From Oscarella lobularis (lineage: Eukaryota > Porifera > Homoscleromorpha > Homosclerophorida > Oscarellidae): a DNA stretch of 64,000 bases. The notes under the pieces were generated by a model that worked only from the letters and a program-made list of their open reading frames with translations, ran no database searches and had not been told where the DNA came from. Below, one piece after another: positions 35,662 to 49,034 of the stretch. Each line of letters starts with the position of its first letter. Within the stretch, counting starts at the first letter, position 1. The position numbers were made by a program, and so were the translations under genes. The DNA is taken from the NCBI RefSeq assembly GCF_947507565.1, contig NC_089184.1, positions 1,240,001 through 1,304,000 of the forward strand, in the 5' to 3' direction.

Positions 35662-35779
35662 TGAATAAATGCAGAATTAATTCCGAATTAATTCCGAATG
35701 AATGCAGAATTTATTCTGAATTAATGCAGAATTAATTCTGAATAATACAGAATTAATTCTGAATTAATGCGGAATAAAA

Positions 35780-36134
35780 GATCGTGAACTTACGTAGACA
35801 AGGTGCTTCAGCTTTCTTTTCAACATTCTATATTCTTTACGAGAGCTACGCTGCCATGAAGCATCCATGATCGTATGTAAGGTGAAGAAAACGACAGGCG
35901 CTCCGTCGTGAGTCGACGATACGTCGGCGATCGTTCTAAAAGATCGCTCGTACACCCCGAAACGCCATGACGACGAAAAACTTAGCAATAACCGTTCAGA
36001 ACGTGAAGGAACACGACAAGAAGTCGATCAAGAACCTCAAACTCGCTCGCTAAGCGATGCACAGGAGACGAACGACGAGCAGGGCTTTTCGAGTGTAACG
36101 CGCGCTAAAACATCGCGAAAAAATCTCACATTCT
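35780..36134. repeat. 355-bp island, copy 5
   Basis: Majority version of the island; only about 120 bp of AT-rich satellite separates it from array 5. Confidence 0.9.
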
Positions 36135-36967
36135 CTGAATAAACACAGAATTTATTCTGACTTAATGCAGGATTTATTCTGAATTAATTCAGAATTTATT
36201 CTGAATTAATTCAGAATTTATACTGAATTAATGTAGAATTAATTCTGAATAAAAGCAGAATTAATTCTGAATTATTGAAGAATAAAATCGGAATTTATTC
36301 TGAATTAATGAAAAAATTATTCTGACTTAATGCAGAATTTATTCTTAAATAATGTAGAATTAATTCCGAATAAATACAGAATTAATTCTGAATTAATGCA
36401 TAATAAATGCGGAATTTATTCTGAATTAATGCAGAATTTATTCCTAATTAATTCAGAAAATATTCTGAATAAATGCAGAATTAATTCTGAATTAATGCAG
36501 AATTGATTCTGAATAAATGCAGAATTTATTCTGAATTAATTTAGAATTAATTCTGAATTAAAACAGAATTTATTGTGCATTTATTATGAATTATTGCAGA
36601 ATTTATTCTGAATTAATACGAAATTAATTCTGAATTAATGCAGAATTTATTCTGAATTAATGCAAAATTAATTCTGAATTAATGCAGAATTTATTCTGAA
36701 TTAATGCAAAATTAATTCCGAATTAACGCAGAATTTATAATGGATAAATACAGAATTTATTCTGAATTAATGCAGAAATTATTCTAGATTATTGCAGAAT
36801 TTATTCTGAATTAATGCAGAACTTATTCTTAATTAATGCAGAACATATTCTTAATTAATGCAGAATTACTTCTGAATAAAAGCAGAATTAATTCTGAATT
36901 AATGCAGAATAAATGCAGAATTTATTCTGCATTAATGCAGAATTTATTCTGAATTAATTTAGAATTT
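36135..36967. repeat. AT-rich 11/22-bp satellite, variant family
   Basis: This version (markers AAAAGCAGAATTAATTCTG and TAATACGAAATTAATTC) is shared with the blocks after islands 6 and 8, and differs from that after islands 1, 3, 4 and 9, so two module subfamilies exist. Confidence 0.87.
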
Positions 36968-39900
36968 CCAGGACAAATTGTCCCAGGAAAAATTGTCCCA
37001 GGACAAATTGTCCCAGGACAAATTGTCCCGAGGACAAATTCTCCCAGGACAAATTGTCCCAGAACAAATTGTCCCCAGGACAAATTGTCCCAGGACAAAT
37101 TGTCCCAGGAAAAATTGTCCCAGGACAAATTGTCCCAGGACAAATTGTCCCAAGAACAAATTGTCCACAGGACAAATTGTACCAGGACAAATTGTCCCAG
37201 GACAAATTGTCCCAGGACAAATTGTCCAAGGACAAATTGTCCTCAGGACAAATTGTCCCCAGGACAAATTGTCCTCAGGACAAATTGTCCCAAGACAAAT
37301 TGTCCCCAGGACAAATTGTCCCAGGACAAATTGTCCCAGGACAAATTGTCCCAGGAAAAATTGCCCAGGACAAATTGTCCCCGGACAAATTGTCCCAGGA
37401 CAAATTGTCCCAGGACAAATTGTCCCAGGACAATTGTCCGAGGACAAATTGTCCCCAGGACAAATTGTCCCAGGACATTGTCCAAAGGACAAATTGTCCC
37501 AGGACAAATTGTCCCGGGACAAATTGTCCCAGGACAAATTGTCCCAGGACAAATTGTCCCAGGACAAATTGTCCCAAGACAAATTGCCCCAAGACAAATT
37601 GTCCCAGGACAAATTGTCCCCAGGACAAATTGTCCCCAGGACAAATTGTCCCCAGGAAAAATTGTCCCCAGGAAAAATTGTCCCAAGGACAAATTGTCCC
37701 AGGACAAATTGTCCCAGGACAAATTGTCCCAGGACAAATTGTCCCAGGACAAATTGTCCAAGGACATATTGTCTCAGGACAAAATCTCCCAGGACAAATT
37801 GTCCCCTAAACAAATTGTCCCAAGGACAAATTGTCTCAGGACAAATTGTCCCAGGACAAATTGTGCCAGGACAAATTGTGCCCAGGACAAATTGTCCCAG
37901 GACAAATTGTGCCAGGACAATTTGTCCCAGGACAAATTGTCCCCAAGACAAATTGTTCCCAGGACAAATTGTGCCCAGGACAAATTGTCCCAGGACAAAT
38001 TGTCCCCAAGACAAATTGTTCCCAGGACAAATTGTCCGAAAGACAAATTGTCCCCAGGACAAATTGTCCCCAGGACAAGTTGTCCCAGGACAAATTCTCT
38101 CAGGACAAAATTTCACAGGACAAATTGTCCCCAAGACAAATTGTCCCCAGGACAAATTGTCCCAGGACAAATTGTCCCGGGACAAATTGTGCCAGGACAA
38201 TTTGTCCTGGGGACAAATTGTCCCCAGGACAAATTGTCCCCAGAACAATTTGTCCTGGGGACAAATTGTCCTGGGGCAAATTGTCCTGGGGACAAATTGT
38301 CCCAAGACAAATTGTCCCAGAACAAATTGTCCCAAGGACAAATTGTCCCCAGGATAAATTGTCCCAGGACAAATTGTCCCAGGACAAATTGTCCTAGGAC
38401 AAATTGTCCTAGGACAAATTGTCCCGAGGACAAATTGTCTTAGGACAAATTGTCCCAGGACAAATTGTCCCAGGACAAATTGTCCCCAGGACAAATTGTC
38501 CCAGGACAAATTGTCCCAGGACAAATTGTCCCCAGGACAAATTGTCCCCAGGACAAATTGTCCCATGAAAAATTGTCCCAGGACAAATTGTCCCAGGACA
38601 AATTGTCCCAGGACAAATTGTCCCTAGGACAAATTGTCCCCAGGAAAAATTGTCCCCAGGACAAATTGTCCCAGGACAAATTGTCCCAGGACAAATTGTC
38701 CCAGGACAAATTGTCCCGGGACAAATTGTGCCAGGACAATTTGTCCTGGGGACAAATTGTCCCCAGGACAAATTGTCCCCAGAACAAATTGTCCCAGGAC
38801 AAATTGTCCAAGGACAAATTGTCCCCAGGACAAATTGTCCCAGGACAAATTGTCCCCAGGACAAATTGTCCCCAGGACAAATTGTCCCAGGACAAATTGT
38901 CCCAGGACAAATTGTCCCAGGACAAATTGTCCCAGGACAAATTGTCCCCAGGACAAATTGTCCCCAAGACAAATTGTCCCCAGGACAAATTGTCCCACGA
39001 CAAATTCTCCCAGGACAAATTGTCTTAGGACAAATTGTCCCAGGACAAATTGTCCCCAGGACAAATTGTCCCAGGACAAATTGTCCCAGGACAAATTGTC
39101 CCCAGGACAAATTGTCCCATGACAAATTGTCCCAGGAGAAATTGTCCCAGGACAAATTGTCCCAGGACAAATTGTCCCTAGGACAAATTGTCCCCAGGAC
39201 AAATTGTCCCCAGGACAAATTATCCCAGGACAAATTGTCCCAGGACAAATTGTCCCAGGACAAATTGTCCCGGGACAAATTGTGCCAGGACAATTTGTCC
39301 TGGGGACAAATTGTCCCCAGGACAAATTGTTTCCAGAACAAATTGTCCCAGGACAAATTGTCCAAGGACAAATTGTCCCCAGGACAAATTGTCCAAGGAC
39401 AAATTGTCCCCAGGACAAATTGTCCCCAGGACAAATTGTCCCAGGACAAATTGTCCAAGGACAAATTGTCCCAGGACAAATTGTCCCAGGACAAATTGTC
39501 CCCAGGACAAATTGTCCCACGACAAATTCTCCCAGGACAAATTGTCTTAGGACAAATTGTCCCAGGACAAATTGTCCCCAGGACAAATTGTCCCAGGACA
39601 AATTGTCCCAGGACAAATTGTCCCCAGGACAAATTGTCCCCAGGACAAATTGTTCCAGGACAAATTGTCGCAGGACAAATTGTCCTAGGACAAATTGTCC
39701 CAGGACAAATTGTCCCAGGAGAAATTGTCGTAAGACAAATTGTCCCAGGACAATTTGTCCCGAGGACAAATTGTCCTGGGGACAAATTGTCCCCAGGACA
39801 AATTGTCCCAAGAAAAATTGTCTCAGAACAAATTGTCCCCAGGACAAAATGTCCCCAGGACAAATTGTCCCAGGACAAATTGTCCTAGGACAAATTGTCC

Positions 39901-42900
39901 CCAGGACAAATTGTCCCGAGGACAAATTGTCTTAGGAAAAATTGTCCCAGAACAAATTGTCCCAGGACAAATTGTCCCCAGGAAAAATTGTCCCATGACA
40001 AATTGTCCCAGGACAAATTGTCCCAGGACAAATTGTCCCAGGACAAATTGTCCCCAGGACAAATTGTCCCCAGGACAAATTGTCCCAAGACAAATTGTCC
40101 CAGGAAAAATTGTCCCAGGACAAATTGTCCCAGGACAAATTGTCCCGGGACAAATTGTGCCAGGACAATTTGTCCTGGGGACAAATTGTCCCCAGGACAA
40201 ATTGTCCCCAGAACAAATTGTCCCAGGACAAATTGTCCAAGGACAAATTGTCCCCAGGACAAATTGTCCAAGGACAAATTGTCCCCAGGACAAATTGTCC
40301 CCAGGACAAATTGTCCCAGGACAAATTGTCCAAGGACAAATTGTCCCAGGACAAATTGTCCCAGGACAAATTGTCCCCAGGACAAATTGTCCCCAAGACA
40401 AATTGTCCCCAGGACAAATTGTCCCACGACAAATTCTCCCAGGACAAATTGTCTTAGGACAAATTGTCCCAGGACAAATTGTCCCCAGGACAAATTGTCC
40501 CAGGACAAATTGTCCCAGGACAAATTGTCCCCAGGACAAATTGTCCCCAGGACAAATTGTTCCAGGAAAAATTGTCCCAGGACAAATTGTCCTAGGACAA
40601 ATTGTCCCAGGACAAATTGTCCCAGGAGAAATTGTCGTAAGACAAATTGTCCCAGGACAATTTGTCCCGAGGACAAATTGTCCTGGGGACAAATTGTCCC
40701 CAGGACAAACTGTCCCAAGAAAAATTGTCTCAGAACAAATTGTCCCCAGGACAAAATGTCCCCAGGACAAATTGTCCCAGGACAAATTGTCCTAGGACAA
40801 ATTGTCCCCAGGACAAATTGTCCCGAGGACAAATTGTCTTAGGAAAAATTGTCCCAGAACAAATTGTCCCAGGACAAATTGTCCCCAGGAAAAATTGTCC
40901 CATGACAAATTGTCCCAGGACAAATTGTCCCAGGAGAAATTGTCCCAGGACAAATTGTCCCCAGGACAAATTGTCCCCAGGACAAATTGTCCCAAGACAA
41001 ATTGTCCCAGGAAAAATTGTCCCAGGACAAATTGTCCCAGGACAAATTGTCCCGGGACAAATTGTGCCAGGACAATTTGTCCTGGGGACAAATTGTCCCC
41101 AGGACAAATTGTCCCCAGAACAAATTGTCCCAGGACAAATTGTCCAAGGACAAATTGTCCCCAGGACAAATTGTCCAAGGACAAATTGTCCCCAGGACAA
41201 ATTGTCCCCAGGACAAATTGTCCCAGGACAAATTGTCCAAGGACAAATTGTCCCAGGACAAATTGTCCCAGGACAAATTGTCCCCAGGACAAATTGTCCC
41301 CAAGACAAATTGTCCCCAGGACAAATTGTCCCACGACAAATTCTCCCAGGACAAATTGTCTTAGGACAAATTGTCCCAGGACAAATTGTCCCCAGGACAA
41401 ATTGTCCCAGGACAAATTGTCCCAGGACAAATTGTCCCCAGGACAAATTGTCCCCAGGACAAATTGTTCCAGGAAAAATTGTCCCAGGACAAATTGTCCT
41501 AGGACAAATTGTCCCAGGACAAATTGTCCCAGGAGAAATTGTCGTAAGACAAATTGTCCCAGGACAATTTGTCCCGAGGACAAATTGTCCTGGGGACAAA
41601 TTGTCCCCAGGACAAACTGTCCCAAGAAAAATTGTCTCAGAACAAATTGTCCCCAGGACAAAATGTCCCCAGGACAAATTGTCCCAGGACAAATTGTCCT
41701 AGGACAAATTGTCCCCAGGACAAATTGTCCCGAGGACAAATTGTCTTAGGAAAAATTGTCCCAGAACAAATTGTCCCAGGACAAATTGTCCCCAGGAAAA
41801 ATTGTCCCATGACAAATTGTCCCAGGACAAATTGTCCCAGGAGAAATTGTCCCAGGACAAATTGTCCCCAGGACAAATTGTCCCCAGGACAAATTGTCCC
41901 AAGACAAATTGTCCCAGGAAAAATTGTCCCAGGACAAATTGTCCCAGGACAAATTGTCCCGGGACAAATTGTGCCAGGACAATTTGTCCTGGGGACAAAT
42001 TGTCCCCAGGACAAATTGTCCCGAGAACAAATTGTCCCAGGACAAATTGTCCCAGGACAAATTGTCCCAGGACAAATTGTCCCCAGGACAAATTGTCCCA
42101 GGACAAATTGTCCCCAGGACAAATTGTCCCCAGGACAAATTGTCCCAGGACAAATTGTCCCGGGACAAATTGTCCCAGGACAAATTGTCCCCAGGACAAA
42201 TTGTCCCCAGAACAAATTGTCCCAGGACAAATTGTCCCAGGACAAATTGTCCCCAGGACAAATTGTCCCAGGACAAATTGTCCCCAGGACAAATTGTCCC
42301 CAGGACAAATTGTCCCAGGACAAATTGTCCCCAGAACAAATTGTCCCAGGACATAATTGTCCCAGGACAAATTGTCCCCAGGACAAATTGTCCCAGGACA
42401 AATTGTCCCAGGACAAATTGTCCCCAGGACAAATTGTCCCAGGACAAATTGTCCCAGGACAAATTGTCCCCAGGACAAATTGTCCCCAGAACAAATTGTC
42501 CCAGGACAAATTGTCCCAGGACAAATTGTCCCCAGGACAAATTGTCCCAGGACAAATTGTCCCGAGGACAAACTGTCCCCAGGACAAATTGTCCCAGGAC
42601 AAATTGTCCCAGGACAAATTGTCCCAGGACAAATTGCGCCAGGACAATTTGTCCTGGGGACAAATTGTCCCAAGGACAAATTGGCCCCAGGACAAATTGT
42701 CCCAGGACAAATTGTCCCCAGGACAAATAGTCCCAGGACAAATTGTCCCAGGACAAATTGTCCCAGGACAAATTGTCCCCAAGACAAAATGTCCCCAGGA
42801 CAAATTGTCCCAGGACAAATTCTCCCAGGACAAATTGTCTTAGGACAAATTGTCCCAGGACAAATTGTCCCCAGGACAAATTGTCCCAGGACAATTTGTC

Positions 42901-42930
42901 CTGGGGACAAATTGTCCCCAGGACAAATTC
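36968..42930. repeat. Palindromic 15/16-bp satellite, array 6 (longest)
   Basis: About 385 units over 6 kb. Contains broken units (GGACAATTGTCC, GGACATTGTCC) near 37430-37480 that recur at 49485-49530 in array 8, and the 907-bp higher-order repeat described separately. Confidence 0.95.
39230..42020. repeat. 907-bp higher-order repeat, about three copies
   Basis: The marker GAGAAATTGTCGTAAGACAA lies at about 39719, 40626 and 41533, exactly 907 bp apart each time, and units around the markers agree almost base for base. The third copy diverges after about 42020. Confidence 0.9.
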
Positions 42931-43632
42931 TGAATAAATGCAGAATTAATTCAGAATTAATTCCGAATTAATGCAGAATTTATTCTGAATTAATGCAGAA
43001 TTTATTCGGAACTAATGCCGAATTTATTCTGAATAAATGCGGAATTTATTCTGAATTAATGCAGAATTTATTCTGAATTAATTCAGAACTTATTCTGAAT
43101 TAATGCAGAATTTATTCTGAATAAATGTAGCATTTATTCTGAATTAATTCAGAATTAATTCTGAATTAATGCAGAATTTATTCTGAATTAATGTAGAATT
43201 TATTCGGAACTAATGCCGAATTTATTCTGAATAAATGCGGAATTTATTCTGAATTAATGCAGAATTTTTTCTGAATTAATGCAGAACTTATTCTGAATTA
43301 ATGCAGAATTTATTCTGAATAAATGTAGCATTTATTCTGAATTAATTCAGAATTAATTCTGAATTAATGCAGAATTTATTCTGAATTAATGCAGAATTTA
43401 TTCTGAATAAATGCAGAATTAATTCTGAATTAATGCAGAATAAATGCGAAATTTATTCTGAATTAATGCAGAATTAATTCAGAATTTATTCTGAATAAAT
43501 GCAGAATTAATTCTGAATTAATGCAGAAAAAATGCGGATTTTATTCTGAATTAATGCAGAATTTATTCTGAATTAATGCAGAATTAATTCTGAATAAATA
43601 CAGAATTAATTCTGAATTAATGCGGAATAAAA
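42931..43632. repeat. AT-rich satellite with 198-bp duplication
   Basis: Same arrangement as 25732-26434: the marker TTCGGAACTAATGCC occurs twice, about 198 bp apart. Confidence 0.88.
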
Positions 43633-43987
43633 GATCGTGAACTTACGTAGACAAGGTGCTTCAGCTTTCTTTTCAACATTCTATATTCTTTACGAGAGCT
43701 ACGCTGCCATGAAGCATCCATGATCGTATGTAAGGTGAAGAAAACGACAGGCGCTCCGTCGTGAGTCGACGATACGTCGGCGATCGTTCTAAAAGATCGC
43801 TCGTACACCCCGAAACGCCATGACGACGAAAAACTTAGCAATAACCGTTCAGAACGTGAAGGAACACGACAAGAAGTCGATCAAGAACCTCAAACTCGCT
43901 CGCTAAGCGATGCACAGGAGACGAACGACGAGCAGGGCTTTTCGAGTGTAACGCGCGCTAAAACATCGCGAAAAAATCTCACATTCT
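43633..43987. repeat. 355-bp island, copy 6
   Basis: Majority version; minus-strand frame identical to copies 3-5 and 7-9. Confidence 0.9.
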
Positions 43988-44864
43988 CTGAATAAACACA
44001 GAATTTATTATGACTTAATGCAGGATTTATTCTGAATTAATTCAGAATTTATTCTGAATTAATTCAGAATTTATACTGAATTAATGTAGAATTAATTCTG
44101 AATAAAAGCAGAATTAATTCTGAATTATTGAAGAATAAAATCGGAATTTATTCTGAATTAATGAAAAAATTATTCTGACTTAATGCAGAATTTATTCTTA
44201 AATAATGTAGAATTAATTCCGAATAAATGCAGAATTAATTCTGAATCAATGCATAATAAATGCTGAATTTATTCTGAATTAATGCAGAATTTATTCCTAA
44301 TTAATTCAGAAATTATTCTGAATTAATGCAGAATTAATTCTGAATTAATGCAGAATTGATTCTGAATAAATGCAGAATTTATTCTGAATTAATTCAGAAT
44401 TTATTCTGAATTAAAACAGAATTTATTCTGCATTTATTCTGAATTATTGCAGAATTTATTCTGAATTAATACCAAATTAATTCTGAATTAATGAAGAATT
44501 TATTCTGAATTAATGCAGAATTTATTCCTAATTAATTCAGAAATTATTCTGAATTAATGCAGAATTAATTCTGAATTAATGCAAAATTAATTCTAAATTA
44601 ATGCAGAATTTATTCTGAATTAATGCAGAATTAATTCTGAATTAACGCAGAATTTATAATGGATTAATGCAGAATTTATTCTGAATTAATGCAGAAATTA
44701 TTCTAGATTATTGCAGAATTTATTCTGAATTAATGCAGAACTTATTCTTAATTAATGCAGAATTACTTCTGAATAAATGCAGAATTAATTCTGAATTAAT
44801 GAAGAATAAATGCAGAATTTATTCTGCATTAATGCAGAATTTATTCTGAATTAATTTAGAATTT
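43988..44864. repeat. AT-rich 11/22-bp satellite, variant family
   Basis: Belongs to the same subfamily as 36135-36967, with an extra internal copy of the CCTAATTAATTCAGAAATTA stretch near 44530. Confidence 0.87.
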
Positions 44865-46382
44865 CCAGGACAAATTGTCCCAGGACAAATTGTCCGAGGA
44901 CAAATTGTCCCAGGACAAATTGTGCCAGGACAATTTATCCTGGGGACAATTTGTCCCCACGACAAATTGTCCCAGGACAAATTGTCCCAGGACAAATTGT
45001 CCCCAGGACAAATTGTCCCCAGGACAAATTGTCCCAGGACAAATTGTCCCAGGACAAATTGTCCCAGGACAAATTGTCCCAGGACAAATTGTCGTAAGAC
45101 AAATTGTCCCAGGACAATTTGTCCCGAGGACAAATTGTCCCAGGAAAAATTGTCCCCAGGAAAAATTGTCCCAGGACAAATTGTCCCAGGACAAATTGTC
45201 CCAGGACAAATTGTCCCAAGACAAATTGTCCTAGGACAAATTGTCCCAGGACAAATTGTCCCAGGACAAATTGTCGTAAGACAAAATGTCCCAGGACAAT
45301 TTGTCCCGAGGACAAATTGTCCTGGGGACAAATTGTCCCCAGGACAAATTCTCCCAAGAAAAATTGTCCCAGAACAAATTGTCCCCAGGACAAATTGTCC
45401 CCAGGACAAATTGTCCCCAGGACAAATTGTCCCAGGACAAATTGTCCCAGGACAAATTATCCTAGGACAAATTGTCCCAGGACAAATTGTCCCAGGACAA
45501 ATTGTCGTAAGAAAAATTGTCCCAGGACAATTTGTCCCGAGGACAAATTGTCCCCAGGACAAATTGTCCAATGACAAATTGTCCCAGGACAAATTGTCCC
45601 AGGACAAATTGTCCCCAGGACAAATTGTCCCCAGGACAAATTGTCCCAAGACAAATTGTCCCCGGACAAATTGTCCTAGGACAAATTGTCCCCAGGACAA
45701 ATTGTCCCGAGGACAAATTGTCTTAGGACAAATTGTCCCAGGACAAATTGTCCCAGGACAAATTGTCCCCAGGACAAATTGTCCAATGACAAATTGTCCC
45801 AGGACAAATTGTCCCAGGACAAATTGTCCCAGGACAAATTGTCCCCAGGACAAATTGTCCCCAGGACAAATTGTCCCCAGGACAAATTGTCCCGGGACAA
45901 ATTGTGCCAGGACAAATTGTCCCCAGAACAAATTGTCCCAGGACAAATTGTCCCAGGACAAATTGTCCCCAGGACAAATTGTCCCCAGAACAAATTGTCC
46001 CAGGACAAATTGTCCCAGGAAAAATTGTCCCCAGGACAAATTGTCCAAGGACAAATTGTCCCAGGACAAATTGTCCCAGGACAAATTGTCCCCAGGACAA
46101 ATTGTCCCCAGGACAAATTGTCCCAGGACAAATTGTCCCAGGACAAATTGTCCCCAGGACAAATTGTCCCCAGGACAAATTGTCCTAGGACAAATTGTCC
46201 CAGGACAAATTGTCCCAGGACAAATTGTCCCCAAGACAAATTGTCCCCAGGACAAATTGTCCCAGGACAAATTCTCCCAGGACAAATTGTCTTAGGACAA
46301 ATTGTCCCAAGACAAATTGTCCCCAGGACAAATTGTCCCAGGACAATTTGTCCTGGGGACAAATTGTCCCCAGGACAAATTC
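44865..46382. repeat. Palindromic 15/16-bp satellite, array 7
   Basis: About 98 units; contains several GTCGTAAGACAAATTG and GTCCAATGACAAATTG variants. Right junction GGACAAATTCTGAATAAATG. Confidence 0.93.
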
Positions 46383-47084
46383 TGAATAAATGCAGAATTA
46401 ATTCAGAATTAATTCCGAATTAATGCAGAATTTATTCTGAATTAATGCAGAATTTATTCGGAACTAATGCCGAATTTATTCTGAATAAATGCGGAATTTA
46501 TTCTGAATTAATGCAGAATTTATTCTGAATTAATGCAGAACTTATTCTGAATTAATGTAGAATTTATTCTGAATAAATGTAGCATTTATTCTGAATTAAT
46601 TCAGAATTAATTCTGAATTAATGCAGAATTTATTCTGAATTAATGCAGAATTTATTCGGAACTAATGCCGAATTTATTCTGAATAAATGCGGAATTTATT
46701 CTGAATTAATGCAGAATTTATTCTGAATTAATGCAGAACTTATTCTGAAGTAATGCAGAATTTATTCTGAATAAATGTAGCATTTATTCTGAATTAATTC
46801 AGAATTAATTCTGAATTAATGCAGAATTTATTCTGAATTAATGCAGAATTTATTCTGAATAAATGCAGAACTAATTCTGAATTAATGCAGAATAAATGCG
46901 AAATTTATTCTGAATTAATGCAGAATTAATTCAGAATTTATTCTGAATAAATGCAGAATTAATTCTGAATTAATGCAGAAAAAATGCGGATTTTATTCTG
47001 AATTAATGCAGAATTTATTCTGAATTAATGCAGAATTAATTCTGAATAAATACAGAATTAATTCTGAATTAATGCGGAATAAAA
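46383..47084. repeat. AT-rich satellite with 198-bp duplication
   Basis: Third example of the duplicated TTCGGAACTAATGCC segment, before island 7. Confidence 0.88.
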
Positions 47085-47439
47085 GATCGTGAACTTACGT
47101 AGACAAGGTGCTTCAGCTTTCTTTTCAACATTCTATATTCTTTACGAGAGCTACGCTGCCATGAAGCATCCATGATCGTATGTAAGGTGAAGAAAACGAC
47201 AGGCGCTCCGTCGTGAGTCGACGATACGTCGGCGATCGTTCTAAAAGATCGCTCGTACACCCCGAAACGCCATGACGACGAAAAACTTAGCAATAACCGT
47301 TCAGAACGTGACGGAACACGACAAGAAGTCGATCAAGAACCTCAAACTCGCTCGCTAAGCGATGCACAGGAGACGAACGACGAGCAGGGCTTTTCGAGTG
47401 TAACGCGCGCTAAAATATCGCGAAAAAATCTCACATTCT
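47085..47439. repeat. 355-bp island, copy 7
   Basis: Majority open frame; carries GAACGTGACGG like copies 2 and 8. Confidence 0.9.
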
Positions 47440-47867
47440 CTGAATAAACACAGAATTTATTCTGACTTAATGCAGGATTTATTCTGAATTAATTCAGAAT
47501 TTATTCTGAATTAATTCAGAACTTATTCTGAAGTAATGCAGAATTTATTCTGAATAAATGTAGCATTTATTCTGAATTAATTCAGAATTTATTCTGAATT
47601 AATGCAGAATTTATTCTGAATTAATGCAGAATTTATTCTGAATAAATGCAGAATTAATTCTGAATTAATGCAGAATAAATGCGAAATTTATTCTGAATTA
47701 ATGCAGAATTAATTCAGAATTTATTCTGAATAAATGCAGAATTAATTCTGAATTAATGCAGAAAAAATGCGGATTTTATTCTGAATTAATGCAGAATTTA
47801 TTCTGAATTAATGCAGAATTAATTCTGAATAAATACAGAATTAATTCTGAATTAATGCGGAATAAAA
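47440..47867. repeat. Short AT-rich spacer between islands 7 and 8
   Basis: No palindromic array lies between these islands. The spacer is a shortened version of the block before island 7, so island plus spacer form a 783-bp tandem duplication. Confidence 0.88.
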
Positions 47868-48222
47868 GATCGTGAACTTACGTAGACAAGGTGCTTCAGC
47901 TTTCTTTTCAACATTCTATATTCTTTACGAGAGCTACGCTGCCATGAAGCATCCATGATCGTATGTAAGGTGAAGAAAACGACAGGCGCTCCGTCGTGAG
48001 TCGACGATACGTCGGCGATCGTTCTAAAAGATCGCTCGTACACCCCGAAACGCCATGACGACGAAAAACTTAGCAATAACCGTTCAGAACGTGACGGAAC
48101 ACGACAAGAAGTCGATCAAGAACCTCAAACTCGCTCGCTAAGCGATGCACAGGAGACGAACGACGAGCAGGGCTTTTCGAGTGTAACGCGCGCTAAAACA
48201 TCGCGAAAAAATCTCACATTCT
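47868..48222. repeat. 355-bp island, copy 8
   Basis: Exactly 783 bp after copy 7 and almost identical to it. Confidence 0.9.
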
Positions 48223-49034
48223 CTGAATAAACACAGAAATTATTCTGACTTAATGCAGGATTTATTCTGAATTAATTCAGAATTTATTCTGAATTAATTC
48301 AGAATTTATACTGAATTAATGTAGAATTAATTCTGAATAAAAGCAGAATTAATTCTGAATTATTGAAGAATAAAATCGGAATTTATTCTGAATTAATGAA
48401 AAAATTATTCTGACTTAATGCAGAAGCTATTCTTAAATAATGTAGAATTAATTCCGAATAAATGCAGAATTAATTCTGAATTAATGCATAATAAATGCGG
48501 AATTTATTCTGAATTAATGCAGAATTTATTCCTAATTAATTCGAAAATTATTCTTAATTAATGCAGAATTAATTCTGAATAAATGCAGAATTGATTCTGA
48601 ATAAATGCAGAATTTATTCTGAAATAATTCAGAAATTATTCTTAATTAAAAGAGAATTTATTCTGCGTTTATTCTGAATTATTGCAGAATTTATTCTGAA
48701 TTAATACCAAATTAATTCTGAATTAATGCAGAATTTATTCTGAATTAATGCAAAAATTAATTCTGAATTAATGCAGAATTTATTCTGAATTAATGCAGAA
48801 TTAATTCTGAATTAACGCAGAATTTATAATGGATTAATGCAGAATTTATTCTGAATTAATGCAGAAATTATTCTAGATTATTGCAGAATTTATTCTGAAT
48901 TAATGCAGAACTTATTCTTAATTAATGCAGAATTACTTCTGAATGAATGCAGAATTAATTCTTAATTAATGCAGAATAAATGCAGAATTTATTCTGCATT
49001 AATGCAGAATTTATTCTGAATTAATTTAGAATTT
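48223..49034. repeat. AT-rich 11/22-bp satellite, variant family
   Basis: Same subfamily as the blocks after islands 5 and 6. No gene seen. Confidence 0.87.
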
